From positions 42,688 through 106,687 of the forward strand of contig VBWB01000020.1 in NCBI GenBank assembly GCA_006218045.1: 64,000 bases of DNA, written 5' to 3'. A model generated the notes under the pieces. It was given only the letters and a program-made list of their open reading frames with translations. It had not been told where the DNA came from and did not search any database. The position numbers and the translations under genes were made by a program. Source of the stretch: Stygiobacter sp. GTDB lineage: Bacteria; Pseudomonadota; Alphaproteobacteria; Rhodospirillales; Magnetospirillaceae. Positions 1 through 11,200 of the stretch are shown one piece after another (position 1 is the first letter of the stretch; every line of letters begins with the position of its first letter).

Positions 1-1
1 C

Positions 2-1579
2 ATCATCCCAAATTCTTCCCTGGGCACACTTTTACTGTTGCTGGCCGGTGTCGTCTCGGCGGTGGTGCTGGAGGGGTTGCTGCGGGTGGCCCGGGCCGAG
101 ATCGTCGGCTGGATCGGCATTCAGTTCGAGCATACGGCCAGTTGCAAGGCCTTCGCCCATGTTTTCGACACCCCCGCCGACGAACTGGAGAAGGTCGGCC
201 CCGGCGAATTGATCGAGCGTCTCGGTGGTTTGCCCACCGTGCGCGAGGTTTTTTCCGAAAATTGGACCCTGGTGGTCTGCGACCTGCCCTTCGTCCTGCT
301 GTTCCTGGGGGCCATCGGCTATCTGGCCGGCTGGCTGGTGCTGGCCCCCGCCGCCGTGCTGATCGGCTTCGCCGCCTTCGCCCTGCTGGGCAGCAAGGCG
401 TCCGAGCGGGCGATCGAGGATTTCAACACCGTCCGCGATCGCCGCCAGAATTTCAGCATCGAGGTCATCCACGGCGTCCATTCGGTCAAGTCCATGGCCA
501 TGGAAGCGCAGATGATCCAGCGTTACGCCCGTCTGCAAGAGGCGGTGGCCAAGAATTCCCACCGCGTGGTCCAGGTCAACACCAATTCCCTCGGCGTGGC
601 CGGGGTGTTCTCGCAATTGCTGACCTTGTCGGTGGTCATCTTCGGCAGTCTGATGGTGGTGGACAATGTCCTCACCGTCGGCGGCCTGTCGGCCTGCACC
701 TTGCTGGCCGGGCGCGCGCTTCAACCGGTACAGAAGGCGGTGGGGCTGTGGACCCGCTGGCAGACCGCCAAGCTGATGCGGGCCCGTTTCGAGACCATCT
801 TCCAACTGCCGTTGGAGCCCCGGGCCGAGGCGCCGGTGGTGCAGCCGATCCGCGGCCAGGTGGATTTGAAAGGCGTGGTGTTCAAGCACGCCGCCGATGC
901 CGAGCCCTTGTTCAACGGCCTCGACCTGCATATACGTCCGGGCGAGCGCGTCGCCATCGGCGGCGACAACGGCTGCGGCAAATCGACGCTGTTGCGCATG
1001 CTGCATGGTTCCATCGCCCCGACGGAAGGGGAGATCCTGCTGGACGGCATCCCCATCCGGCAGCACGAACGCGACCACCTGATGCGCTCGGACGGCATCG
1101 CCTTCATTCCTCAGCGCGGCGAGTTGCTGCGCGGCACCATTTTGGAAAACCTGACCATGTTCCGCCCCGACCGCCGCAAGGAAGCCTTGCGGCTGGCCGG
1201 CGTGCTGGGGCTGGACGAGGTGGTCTATCGTCTGGCGCACGGCTATCACACCCGGGTCGGCGACGGCTCCACCGACATTCTGCCGCGCGGCGTGGTTCAG
1301 CGCGTCGCCGTCATCCGCGCCCTGGTCAGCCGGCCACGGGTGCTTTTGTTCGATGAAGCCAACGCCGCCATGGACGGTCCGGGCGACGAACGGCTGCGCC
1401 AGTATTTTGAATCCATGTCGCGCGATACCACCCTGATCATGGTCACGTTGCGCCCCAGCATGCAGCGTCTGGCCGACAAGGTACTGCGCATCGAAGGCGG
1501 CAAGCTGGTCAAGGCACAGCCGCCGCAGGCGCCGGCGGCCAATGCCGATGCTGGTCTTGCCGGAAAGGTGATAGCATGA
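2..1579 (+). CDS. Type I secretion ABC transporter subunit (5' end outside window), degenerate ATPase motifs
   Basis: The reading frame is open from base 2 with no start codon, so the N-terminus lies upstream. The visible part has a membrane domain (hydrophobic stretches near nt 290-390 and 590-680) followed by a nucleotide-binding domain. Walker A (GDNGCGKST, about nt 962-988), the Q-loop (PQRG) and Walker B with its glutamate (LLFDEAN, about nt 1340-1360) are intact. The signature is LPRGV instead of LSGGQ (about nt 1280-1294), and the H-loop histidine is replaced by leucine (VTLRPS, about nt 1442-1459). Such changes are known in ABC heterodimers with one weak ATP site. Its stop overlaps the start of a second ABC subunit (ATGA), and an HlyD adaptor and a giant repeat protein follow, so it most likely forms the inner-membrane exporter with the next gene. 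The asymmetric-heterodimer role is inferred. Confidence 0.88.
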   Translation: MIPNSSLGTLLLLLAGVVSAVVLEGLLRVARAEIVGWIGIQFEHTASCKAFAHVFDTPADELEKVGPGELIERLGGLPTVREVFSENWTLVVCDLPFVLLFLGAIGYLAGWLVLAPAAVLIGFAAFALLGSKASERAIEDFNTVRDRRQNFSIEVIHGVHSVKSMAMEAQMIQRYARLQEAVAKNSHRVVQVNTNSLGVAGVFSQLLTLSVVIFGSLMVVDNVLTVGGLSACTLLAGRALQPVQKAVGLWTRWQTAKLMRARFETIFQLPLEPRAEAPVVQPIRGQVDLKGVVFKHAADAEPLFNGLDLHIRPGERVAIGGDNGCGKSTLLRMLHGSIAPTEGEILLDGIPIRQHERDHLMRSDGIAFIPQRGELLRGTILENLTMFRPDRRKEALRLAGVLGLDEVVYRLAHGYHTRVGDGSTDILPRGVVQRVAVIRALVSRPRVLLFDEANAAMDGPGDERLRQYFESMSRDTTLIMVTLRPSMQRLADKVLRIEGGKLVKAQPPQAPAANADAGLAGKVIA

Positions 1580-3771
1580 CGACGCCATCGCATCACGGCA
1601 CCGCCCCCGGTTGGGACGCCCCGCCGACACGCTTCGACCTGAACGAGGAGCGCGCCGCCGACGGTCATCTGGGCGGGTTCGAGGCGGTCACCGATGTGGC
1701 CGCCTGCATCCTGCCCCTGCTGTCGTCGCTGGGATGGGAAGGCGATCTGGTGCATGTGGCCGAATCGCTGCCGCATTTCGCCGACACCTTGGATCTCACC
1801 GATCTTTTGAACATCCTGGCCAATCTGGGCTATGCCAGCCGGTCGCTGGAGTTGGCGCCGTCGCGCATGGATCTGCGTCTGCTGCCGTGCCTGTACATGG
1901 CGCCGGGCAAGATGGCCATGGTGCTGGTGCGTGAGGACGAGGAAAACCCCGGCAAGATCGTCGCTTTCGATGCCGACCAGCGTGCCTATGTCAGCATCGG
2001 TCCGCCCAAGGCGCGCGGTCGCATCTATCGTTTCGCCCAGTTGGACGAGGACGAGCGGGCCAAGCTGGAAGACGCCCCCAAGAATTTCGTCTTCGCCGTC
2101 ACCAACCGTTTCAAGCCCCTGTTCGTGCGCATGTTGGCGGCGTCCTTGGTGTCGAACCTGCTGGTGCTGGTGACGCCCTTGTTCATCATGGCCATCTACG
2201 ACCAGTTCCTGCCCACCGGCTCGGTGCCGCTTCTGGTGTCGCTGCTGGCCGGTTCGATCATCGCCATCTTAGGCGATTACGCCATCCGCGGCGTGCGGTC
2301 GCGCATGATCGCCTATATGGGGGCGCGGCTGGATCACCTGCTCGGGCTGGCCATTTTCCGTCGTCTGCTTCTGTTGGCGCCGCCTTATACCGAACAGGCC
2401 AATTCCAATTCCCAGATTGCCCGCTTGCGCGACTTCGAGATGGTGCGCGAATTCTTCACCGGGCCGCTGGCCACCACCATGGCCGAGGCGCCGTTCATCA
2501 TCGTCTTCCTGCTGGCCATGGCGCTGTTGGGCGGCCCCTTGGTGTTCGTGCCGCTGGGGGCCTTGGTGCTGTTCACCATGATCGCCTTCGCCACCCGGCC
2601 CATGGTCGAGCGCAAGGTCAACGCCGCCACCCGTGCCGCCTCGCGCCGCCAGGAATTCCTGGTCGAGGCCCTGTCCAAGCCGCGCGCCATCAAGGAGGCC
2701 GGGGCGGCGGGCATCTGGGGCGACCGTTTCCGCACGCTGTCGGCCGATGCCGCCCTGAAAAGCCATGATTCCACCCGCGCCAACGTGGTGGTGGCCACCG
2801 CCTCGCAAGGACTGGTGATGCTGACCGGCATCATCACCCTGGGCTGGGGGGTGGAGCGGGTTCTGCTGGGCAGCATGACCGTGGGCGGCTTGATGGCGTC
2901 GATGATCGTGGTGTGGTGGATCCTGCGCCCGTTGCAGACCGGCTTCACCCTGGCGGCGCAGATCGAGCGGGTCCAGGCCTCCATCGGTCAGATCAACCGG
3001 CTGATGCAGTTGAAGCCCGAGCGTCAGCTGACCCCGTCCATCCAGACCTTGCCGCACTTCAAGGGCAAGGTGACGCTGACCAACGTATCGTTGCGCTATG
3101 CCGCCGATTCCGATCCGGCAGTGCTGGGGCTGGCGCTTCAGGCCGAGCCGGGCGAGGTGGTGGCGCTGATCGGCCCCAACGGTTCGGGCAAATCCACCGT
3201 GCTCAAGCTGTTGCTGGGCCTCTACCGCCCGCAGACCGGTGCGGTGATGATCGACGACATCGACATCCGCCAGCTTGATCCCATCGAGCTTAGGCGCCTG
3301 ATCGCCTATGTGCCGCAGCAACCCGACATGTATTTCGGCACGGTGGGGCAGAATCTGCGTCTGGCCCGGCCCGAGGCGTCGGACGCGGAATTGCGCTGGG
3401 CCTGCCAGGAAGCCGGCCTGTTGGAAGACATCCTGGAATTGCCCCGGCAGTTCGAGACCAAGCTGGGCGACGGTGCCACCGACCGCCTGCCCTCCAGTTT
3501 CCGCCAGCGCCTGTCGTTGGCGCGGGCCTATCTGAAGCGCGCCCCCATCACCCTTTTCGACGAGCCGGCGTCCAGCCTGGACTTCATGTCCGATCGCCAA
3601 TTCATGAAAACCCTGGAACGCATGAAGGGTCACAGCACCGTGTTTCTGGTCACCCACCGTCCCTCGCACCTGAAGCTGGCCGACAAGATCGTCGTGCTGG
3701 TGCAAGGCCAGGTGCGCATGGTTGGTCCGGCCAAGCAGGTGCTGGACCGTCTGCCGCCCAATTTCTTCTGA
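1576..3771 (+). CDS. Type I secretion ABC transporter with N-terminal C39-like domain
   Basis: 731 residues, the usual length of T1SS exporters of the HlyB/LapB class. Residues about 40-165 look like the inactive C39 peptidase-like domain: no catalytic Cys/His pair is evident. A membrane domain follows (about 180-460), then a nucleotide-binding domain. Walker A is GPNGSGKST near residue 533, the Q-loop is VPQQP, Walker B is ITLFDEP and the H-loop is VTHRPS with its histidine. The signature is LPSSF rather than LSGGQ (about nt 3487-3502). The start ATG overlaps the upstream stop by 4 bases, implying translational coupling and equimolar synthesis with the other ABC subunit. Known for the family: it binds the substrate's C-terminal signal and powers one-step export with HlyD and a TolC-type channel. 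No outer-membrane channel gene is in the window. Confidence 0.93.
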   Translation: MTTPSHHGTAPGWDAPPTRFDLNEERAADGHLGGFEAVTDVAACILPLLSSLGWEGDLVHVAESLPHFADTLDLTDLLNILANLGYASRSLELAPSRMDLRLLPCLYMAPGKMAMVLVREDEENPGKIVAFDADQRAYVSIGPPKARGRIYRFAQLDEDERAKLEDAPKNFVFAVTNRFKPLFVRMLAASLVSNLLVLVTPLFIMAIYDQFLPTGSVPLLVSLLAGSIIAILGDYAIRGVRSRMIAYMGARLDHLLGLAIFRRLLLLAPPYTEQANSNSQIARLRDFEMVREFFTGPLATTMAEAPFIIVFLLAMALLGGPLVFVPLGALVLFTMIAFATRPMVERKVNAATRAASRRQEFLVEALSKPRAIKEAGAAGIWGDRFRTLSADAALKSHDSTRANVVVATASQGLVMLTGIITLGWGVERVLLGSMTVGGLMASMIVVWWILRPLQTGFTLAAQIERVQASIGQINRLMQLKPERQLTPSIQTLPHFKGKVTLTNVSLRYAADSDPAVLGLALQAEPGEVVALIGPNGSGKSTVLKLLLGLYRPQTGAVMIDDIDIRQLDPIELRRLIAYVPQQPDMYFGTVGQNLRLARPEASDAELRWACQEAGLLEDILELPRQFETKLGDGATDRLPSSFRQRLSLARAYLKRAPITLFDEPASSLDFMSDRQFMKTLERMKGHSTVFLVTHRPSHLKLADKIVVLVQGQVRMVGPAKQVLDRLPPNFF

Positions 3772-3791
3772 GCCCCCGGGAAAAAGTCATC

Positions 3792-5165
3792 ATGTCCGAA
3801 GCCGCCGCCCTCTCCCCGACCCCATCGCCCATGGGACCGCCCAAACTGGAAAAGGCCACCCGCCAGATCCGGCATCTGGCGCAGTTCGCCATCGTCGAGG
3901 AATCGGGGATTTCGGCGGTTTCCCGCTCTGCCGTCATCATCGTCTCGGCGGTGGTCACCGCCTTCGTCGTCTGGGCCAGCTTCATGCGCATCGACGAGGT
4001 GGCGGTGACCTTCGGCACCGCGGTACCGTCGCGCTCGGTCCAGGTGGTTCAGCATCTGGAAGGCGGCATCGTCCGCGACATCCTGGTCGAGGACCGGGCC
4101 ATGGTCGAAGCCGGTCAGGTGCTGGTGCGGCTTGATCCCATCCAGGCCAGCGCCGAGTTGGAGCAGGCGCAAAGCCGCCGCGCCGGTCTGGCCATCAAGT
4201 CCGAGCGCCTGCGCGCCTTCGTCGAGAACCGCCAGCCCGATTTCAGCGGCTTCGGCGTCAAATACGCGCCCATGATCGTCGATCAATTGGACATCCTGCG
4301 CGCCAATAGCGAACGCTGGTCGTCGCAGCGCAAGGTGTTCGAGGAACAGATCATGCAAAAGCGCGAGGAAATCCGCGCCGCGCAAAATCAGCAGCGTTCC
4401 GCCGAGGAACAACTGAAACTGGTGTCGGAAGAAGTGGGCATGCGCGAGCAGCTCTATAATTCCGGCTATTCCAGCAAGGTGGATTTCTATGCGGTGCGCC
4501 GTCAGCGCGCCGCCGTCGAGGCCGAATTGTCGCGCCTGAAGGGCCAGGAAGCCACCGCCGCTAAGGCGTTGGAGGAATTGGCCAAGCGCATCGGCGATCT
4601 GGACAACAATATCCGCCAGGACACCTTGGGCGAATTGGGCACGGTGTCCAGTGAACTGGTCCAGGTCGAGGAATCCATGAGCCGCCTGCATGATCGCGTC
4701 AATCGCCTGGAAATCGTCTCGCCGGCCAAGGGATTCGTCCAGAATCTCAAGGCCAAGACGGTGGGCGCCGTGGTGCCCGCCGGCGGCATGTTGATGGAAA
4801 TCGTCCCGGTCGACGACGAATTGCTGGTGGAAACCCGCATCAGCACCCGCGATGTCGGGCATCTGCACAGCGGCCAGAAGGTCATCATCAAGGTGGCCAG
4901 CTATGATTTCGTCCGCTTCGGCAGCGTCGAGGGCACGCTGCGCGACATCTCCGCCACGACCTACGTGGATGAGAAGGACAACCAGCCCTATTACAAGGGC
5001 TGGGTTCTGCTGGAGCACCCGTATGTGGGCAAACACGAGGGCCAGAACCGCATTTTGCCCGGCATGACCGTGCAGGCGGACATCATCACCGGCGACAAGA
5101 CCTTGTTGCAGTACTTGCTGAAACCGTTGCAGGCCTCGTTCTCGCAGGCGTTCCGCGAACGCTGA
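3792..5165 (+). CDS. HlyD-family periplasmic adaptor of a type I secretion system
   Basis: 457 residues. There is one N-terminal membrane segment at about residues 46-64 after a cytoplasmic tail. A lipoyl-like half-motif (QHLEGGIVRDILVEDR) lies at about 87-102, then a long charged coiled-coil region (about 120-300, with many Glu/Gln/Arg and the EEQLKLVSEEV type of heptads). The second lipoyl half and a beta-barrel region (RISTRDVGHLHSGQKV) complete the HlyD/PrtE plan. Family knowledge: it bridges the ABC exporter to an outer-membrane TolC channel. It starts 20 bases after the ABC gene and ends 51 bases before the giant gene, so the four genes are probably one transcription unit. Confidence 0.93.
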   Translation: MSEAAALSPTPSPMGPPKLEKATRQIRHLAQFAIVEESGISAVSRSAVIIVSAVVTAFVVWASFMRIDEVAVTFGTAVPSRSVQVVQHLEGGIVRDILVEDRAMVEAGQVLVRLDPIQASAELEQAQSRRAGLAIKSERLRAFVENRQPDFSGFGVKYAPMIVDQLDILRANSERWSSQRKVFEEQIMQKREEIRAAQNQQRSAEEQLKLVSEEVGMREQLYNSGYSSKVDFYAVRRQRAAVEAELSRLKGQEATAAKALEELAKRIGDLDNNIRQDTLGELGTVSSELVQVEESMSRLHDRVNRLEIVSPAKGFVQNLKAKTVGAVVPAGGMLMEIVPVDDELLVETRISTRDVGHLHSGQKVIIKVASYDFVRFGSVEGTLRDISATTYVDEKDNQPYYKGWVLLEHPYVGKHEGQNRILPGMTVQADIITGDKTLLQYLLKPLQASFSQAFRER

Positions 5166-5216
5166 GTGTCGGGAGCCGGTGGCCTTTGGTGATTTGTGGG
5201 GGAAGTGGAGGGAATC

Positions 5217-8200
5217 ATGGCTGAAGACAATCTGAACCAGCCCGAGAACGACGCGCCGACCAACGAGGGCGCCGAAATATCCACCTTGGATGCCCTGCAT
5301 CTGGACGGTAAAGGAACCGACCGCCTGGACGATGCCGACGAGCAGGATATGCCCGAGGCCGGCGCCGGCGAAAAGGAGGACGTCAAGGGCTTCGCCAACG
5401 TCCAATCCGCCAACCGCGAGACCTTCGAGAAGATGCAGGCCGGCGCGCCGGCGGAAGAAGGCGCGGTCCCGGTCGGCGATCAGGTCATCCCCGATATCTA
5501 TACCCCGAGCGAGCCCGACAACCTTGTCGAGGCCCGGTTCGAGAACCCGCAGCCGCGCTTCACCCCGGAAGCGGCGGAGGGGGGCGACGAAAACGACGCC
5601 CCGCCCAGCCGCGAAGGCCTGCGTCCGGAAGAACCCGAGGAAGCGCCGCGGCCCACCGCCGACGGCTTGGGCGAGGATGAGGAAGACGGCGGCGACACCC
5701 CGGCGCCGGCCGCAGCCGCGGCGGAAGTGCCGCCGGAGGTGGTGCCGCCGGTGGTGCCGCCCGCGGTCAATCCCGATCCCGACAATCCGCCGGTGGCTCA
5801 AGCCCCTAGCCTGAGCGTGGTTGCCGCCTCCGGCACCGAGGACATTCCCACCAAGCTGGAGATCACCGCCAGCACCAATAATAGCGATAATGGGCCGGAA
5901 ACCCTGTCGTCCATCTCGATCAGCGGCATCCCCGATTACTTCACCATCGTCGATGGTGCCGGCAATCCGGTCGGCACTCTCAGCGGCGGCACCTGGACTC
6001 TGTCCAATCCGACCCAGGCCCAGTTGGACGATATCTATCTGAAGAATCTGGATGACGACGACGATGCCGATTTCAGCGGCACGCTCAACCTGACCGTCAC
6101 CGCCACCTCATCCGATACCGGCACCACCGCCACCACCAGCGCGCCTTTGAGTGTGACCATCGTCGCCGTCGCCGACGCCCCCGGCCTGTCGGCGGTGGAT
6201 TCCGCCGGCATGGAAAATGCCTGGATCGGCCTGGATATCAGCGTCGTCGACAAGGATGTCGGCGCCGACAATTCGGAAACCCAGACCCTTTACCTCAGCG
6301 ACCTGCCCGATGGCGCCAGCCTGCGCTATACCGACGGCAATGGCGCGGTGCAGACCGTGTCGCCCACCACCTTGACCGGTGATGCCAACCTGCCCGACGG
6401 CACCTATTATGTGGTGCCGGCGGAGTATCGCGACAGCATCGAGGTCAAGTCGGCCAGCAACGACAGCGCCGATTTCACCTTGAGCGTGCGGGCCACCAGC
6501 ACCGAGGATTCCAACGGCGACGTGGCGATCAGCGGCCCGGTGACCATCAATGTGGATGTGGGCGTGGTCGATCCCACCGCCACCGGCGGTACCTATAATG
6601 TCAATGAAGATCAATGGGCGGCGCTGTCGCTGTCGGCGACCCTCAATGCCGACATGGCGGGCACTGGCACCGACGGGGCCGAGACGCTGAAGGTCTATCT
6701 GGAAGACGTGCCTGCCGGCGTGGTCATCCGCGACAGCAATACCGGCGCGCCGCTCGCCACCACCACCTACACTGATGCCGATGGCGTCAGCCATACCGGC
6801 TATGACGTTACCTCTTACATGGACGGCACCGGCGCCATCGCCGGCTTGCAAACCCGCTGGGCCGCCGAGCACAAATCCGACGCCATCGACTTCAATCTGC
6901 GCGCCGTAATCAACGATATCGACCATACCGAGCAGGACGGCGACGACGACAACAGCGCCACCTTGAACGATACCGGCACGGCCATCCATTCCCTGGCCCC
7001 CGATATCGCCGATGCCACCGCCGCCGTGCGGGTGACCTTCACCCCCGTCGCCGACGCCCCCAATCTGGGCGTGACCGCCAGTGCCATCGGCGTCGAGGAC
7101 AAGTGGTTCAACCTTGGCATCACCTCGTCGCTCAACGACACCGATGGCTCGGAAAGCCTGTCGGTCACCGTCACCGGCCCTGCCAACACCTTCACCCTCA
7201 ACCACGGCAGCGTGGTCGATAACGGCAACGGCACCGTCACCTATACGCTTACTCCGGCGCAACTGACCGGGTTGCAGATCAAGGGCGGCCAGGATTATGA
7301 CGGCAATTTCAACCTGACCGTCACCGCCACCGCCACCGAAGGCGTGGGCGGCGATACCGAATCGGTGTCGACCACCATCGCCGTCGACGTGCTGTCGGAT
7401 GCCGACAAGCCGGTGGTCAGCGTCGTCGACGCCACCCAGATCATCAACGAAGACGATTTCTATAACCTGCGCGCCGCCGTGACCGGTGATGCCAGCGGCA
7501 ATACCACCGCCGTTCAGGGCAATCTGACCGAAGCCGGCAGCGCCGATGGCGATGGCGATACCGATGGCGACGGCAAGATCGAAAGCGCCGACGGATCGGA
7601 AACCCTGACGTTCAAGGTTACCGCCCAGCAGGATTCCCGTCTGGTCATCGACAATGACGGCGTGGCCGGCATCAGCGCCGGCGACACCGTCATCGACTTG
7701 AACGCGGCCAATGGGCGCACCGTCGAGGTGTCGGCCAAGGACGTCTACGACGGCAAGATTTTCGTCGGCGGCAAGGAAGACTGGGCCAGCACCGACGACA
7801 CCGACACCTTGAAGTTCGACGTGGTCACCAAGGCGACGGAAGCCAATGGCGCCGCCGATGATGCCATCGACAACGACACCGATCTGGCGCGTTCGGCCAC
7901 CGCCCAAAGCGATGTCGACACCCTGACCCTGAAAGTGGTGGCCCAGCACGAGGCCGACACCGCCATCAGCGCTGCCAATAGCGGCTTTGAAGACGGTCTG
8001 ACCGGTCTGACCGACAACCGCGGCGACGATGCCGGCACCGCCATCCCCCTGACGCCGACCATCGAATTCAAGGATCTGGATCATTCGGAAAAGCCCACCG
8101 GCCTAGTGACCATCACCACCGATGACGCCAATTTCCTGAATGGAACCGTCTCTTTGAACGGGGTGGCCCTGACCGGCAGCGCCAATGGCGACGGCACCAC

Positions 8201-11200
8201 CACTTTCACCATCAATGGCGCCACCTTCAGCCAGACCGGCGACACCTATGTGGTTCAGGGCCTGTCGTTCATGCCCAAGGACGATTACGCCGGAACAATC
8301 ACCTACGATGTGGGCATCCAAGCCTATGACGACGATACCGGCATCACCAAGACCTGGGTCAAGGAAGACGCCACCATCTCCGTCACCGCCGTGGCCGATG
8401 TGCCGGCGGTCGCCACCGTCAATACCGGCACCATGGAAAGTGGCGCGGGCGGCTCGATTCCGTTGTCCATTTCGGTGTCCAACGCCGACAATGACGGTTC
8501 CGAGGCTCAGTACGTCTATATTTCGGGCGTGCCCGCCGCCGCCGGCGCCCTGAGTGTGGGCGGCGTCGCCATCACCCCCATCAGTGCCAGTTTCGCCGTG
8601 GACGGCACCAATATCACCGCCTCCGCCGCCAATCCGGTCTACAAGGTCAATGCCGGCGATCTGGCCGATCTGCGGCTGTCGGTCAGCGGCAATTATTCCA
8701 ACGACCTGAACCTGACCGTGTGGGGGGTGTCGCAGGAGGCCAGCAACGGCGATGTCGCCATCAGCAGCCCGGCCAGCCTGCGGGTGGATATCGGCGTGGT
8801 CGATCCGCTGATCAGCGGCAACGCCATCAGCGGCAACGAGGACGCCTATGTGTCCCTGGCCGCAATCAAGGCCAATGTGGGCGCCGCCGATGGTAGCGAA
8901 ACGCTGACCGTCTATGTCGAGGATCTGAATAGCGGTTTCGGCCTGTACCAGAATGTCGGCGGCACTTATGTGGCGCTGACCACCAGTACCTATACCGATC
9001 CGTCGGGGGCCAGCCATACCGGCTACAAGATTCCCGCCGCTCTGGTCGCCGCCGATGGCAGCCTGTCGGGCGTCTATATCAAGTCGAAGACCGCCAACGA
9101 CGATGGCGATACCAGCTTCACCGTCCGCGCCGTGGCCAACGACACCGATTCCGATGCCACTCCCACCGCCACCAATACCGCCTATGGCCAGACCTGGGCG
9201 GATACGGCGCAGACCACCCAGACCGTCACCCTGACCGTCAATGCGGTGGTTGATACCGTCACTCCCACGACTACCGCGATCGGCGTGGAAGACAAGTTCG
9301 TGGCGCTCAACATCGCGGCGCCGCTGGTCGACACCGACGGCAGCGAAACCGTCACCGTCTCCGTCTCCGGCCTGCCCGCCGGTCTCAGCCTGTACCAGGG
9401 CACCACCTTGCTGACCCCGGATGGCAATGGCGCCTATAGCTTCAGCAGCAACGACAGCAATGCGCTCAAGGCGCAATTGGCCGATCTGCGGGTGACCGGT
9501 CTGGTGGAAGACAGCAATGTCGACAGCTACGGTCCGACCACCAGCACCAATGCCGGCATCGATATCACCGACTTCACCTTGACCCTCAGCACCACCACCA
9601 CTGAAGCCGCCGGCGGCAGCCAGACGGTGAATCAGACGGTCAACGTCAAGGTCTACGGCGACGCCGACACCCCCACCCTGGTGGTGACCGAGGGCGCCAC
9701 CGAAGGGGCGGCGGTCCATGTCAACGAAGACGATTGGTACAATCTGAAGGATGCGCTGGTCAGCATCTCGGGCGAGGACGGTACCACCCCCACCGGGCTG
9801 GCCACCACCAGCGCCGATGGCTCGGAAGTGCTGTACTTCAAGATCACCGCCACCAATTCCTATACCCGCATCTGGATCGACGCCGATGGCGACGGCCAGA
9901 AGGGCACGCTGGCCAGCCCCGATGCCGGCGACACCTTCAAGGAACTGACCAACGGCGAAAGCATCACCGTCAGCGCCGCCGACGTCGCCGCCGGCAAGGT
10001 GCGCATCGGCGGTGACGAGAACTGGGGCAATGCCACCCTTGAGGTGAAGATCACCCCCATCGCCAAGGAAACCGATGGCGATACCGCCGGAGAGGTCAAC
10101 AGCGCCAACGCGGCGTTGACGGCGTCGAATACTTTCGACAACAACGCCGCCAACGACCTGACCCGTGCGGGCGAGGCCAGTGGCGCCCAGCAATCCCTGT
10201 GGCTGCGCATCGATCCGGTGGCCGACACCACCACCATCTCGGGCACCGCCAGCGGCAACGAGGATTCCGCCGGTATCACCTTTGCCCCCACCATCAAGCT
10301 GACCGACACCGACGGTTCGGAAAGCCTGAGCGGCAATGTGGAGATTCTGGTCTCCGGCACCATGGACGGGGCGCTGAAGCTGTCGGGCGTTGCCCTGACC
10401 GCTGCCGGCACCACCGATGTGGGCGGCGTCACCTACACCATCTACACCGTGCCGGTGGGGACGCTGACCTATAATGCGGCCACCTCCACCTATACGGTGG
10501 CCAATCTCAAATACGTCCCCAACGCCAATTCCGATCTGGACGTCACCTATCGGGTGCGGACCACCACCGCCGATGCCGGCAGTCCGGACAGCTACACCAC
10601 CACGTCGAGCATCGGCACCATCACCGTCAAGGCGGTGGCCGATGCCCCCAGCATCGGCATCGGCGCCATGGTGGCGACGGTGGTCAGCAATACCGCCACC
10701 GCCCAGACCACCATCACCGGGGCGGAAGACGGCTATATCGCCCTCGACCTGACCGCCGCGCGCACCGATCTGGACGGCTCGGAAACCCTGACCTCGGCGA
10801 CGCTGACCAGCGTGCCGGCGGGGTGGTCGGTGGTCTATCTCGATCCCGCCGATGGTCAGTACAAGGCCTATGGCAACAGCGGCACCACCTGGACGCTGGA
10901 CCTGAACAAGCTGGATAACGTCTTCATCCATCCGCCGCAGGATTCCGACGCCGACGCCAGCAAGATCGTCTTCAACGTCACCAGCACCGAGGCCGCCACC
11001 GGCGGTCAGGTGGCGACCAAGAATGCCACCACGTCGGTGGCCTTCAACGTCGTCGTCGACGCGGTGGCCGACCAGCCCAATCTGGTGGTCAGCGATGCCC
11101 GCGTGCTGGAAGACAGCCTGGTCAAGCTGGACATCCGTCCCAGCGAAACCGATATCGACGGCTCGGAAACCCTGAGCGTCACCATCGGCAACGCCAATGG

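Noticed and set aside
3630..5801. Minus-strand open frame of about 723 codons
   Set aside because: It overlaps the end of the ABC gene, all of the HlyD gene and the start of the giant gene; the sense genes have clear motifs.
6108..8084. Minus-strand open frame of about 658 codons
   Set aside because: Same shadow effect under the giant gene; no ribosome site or family resemblance.
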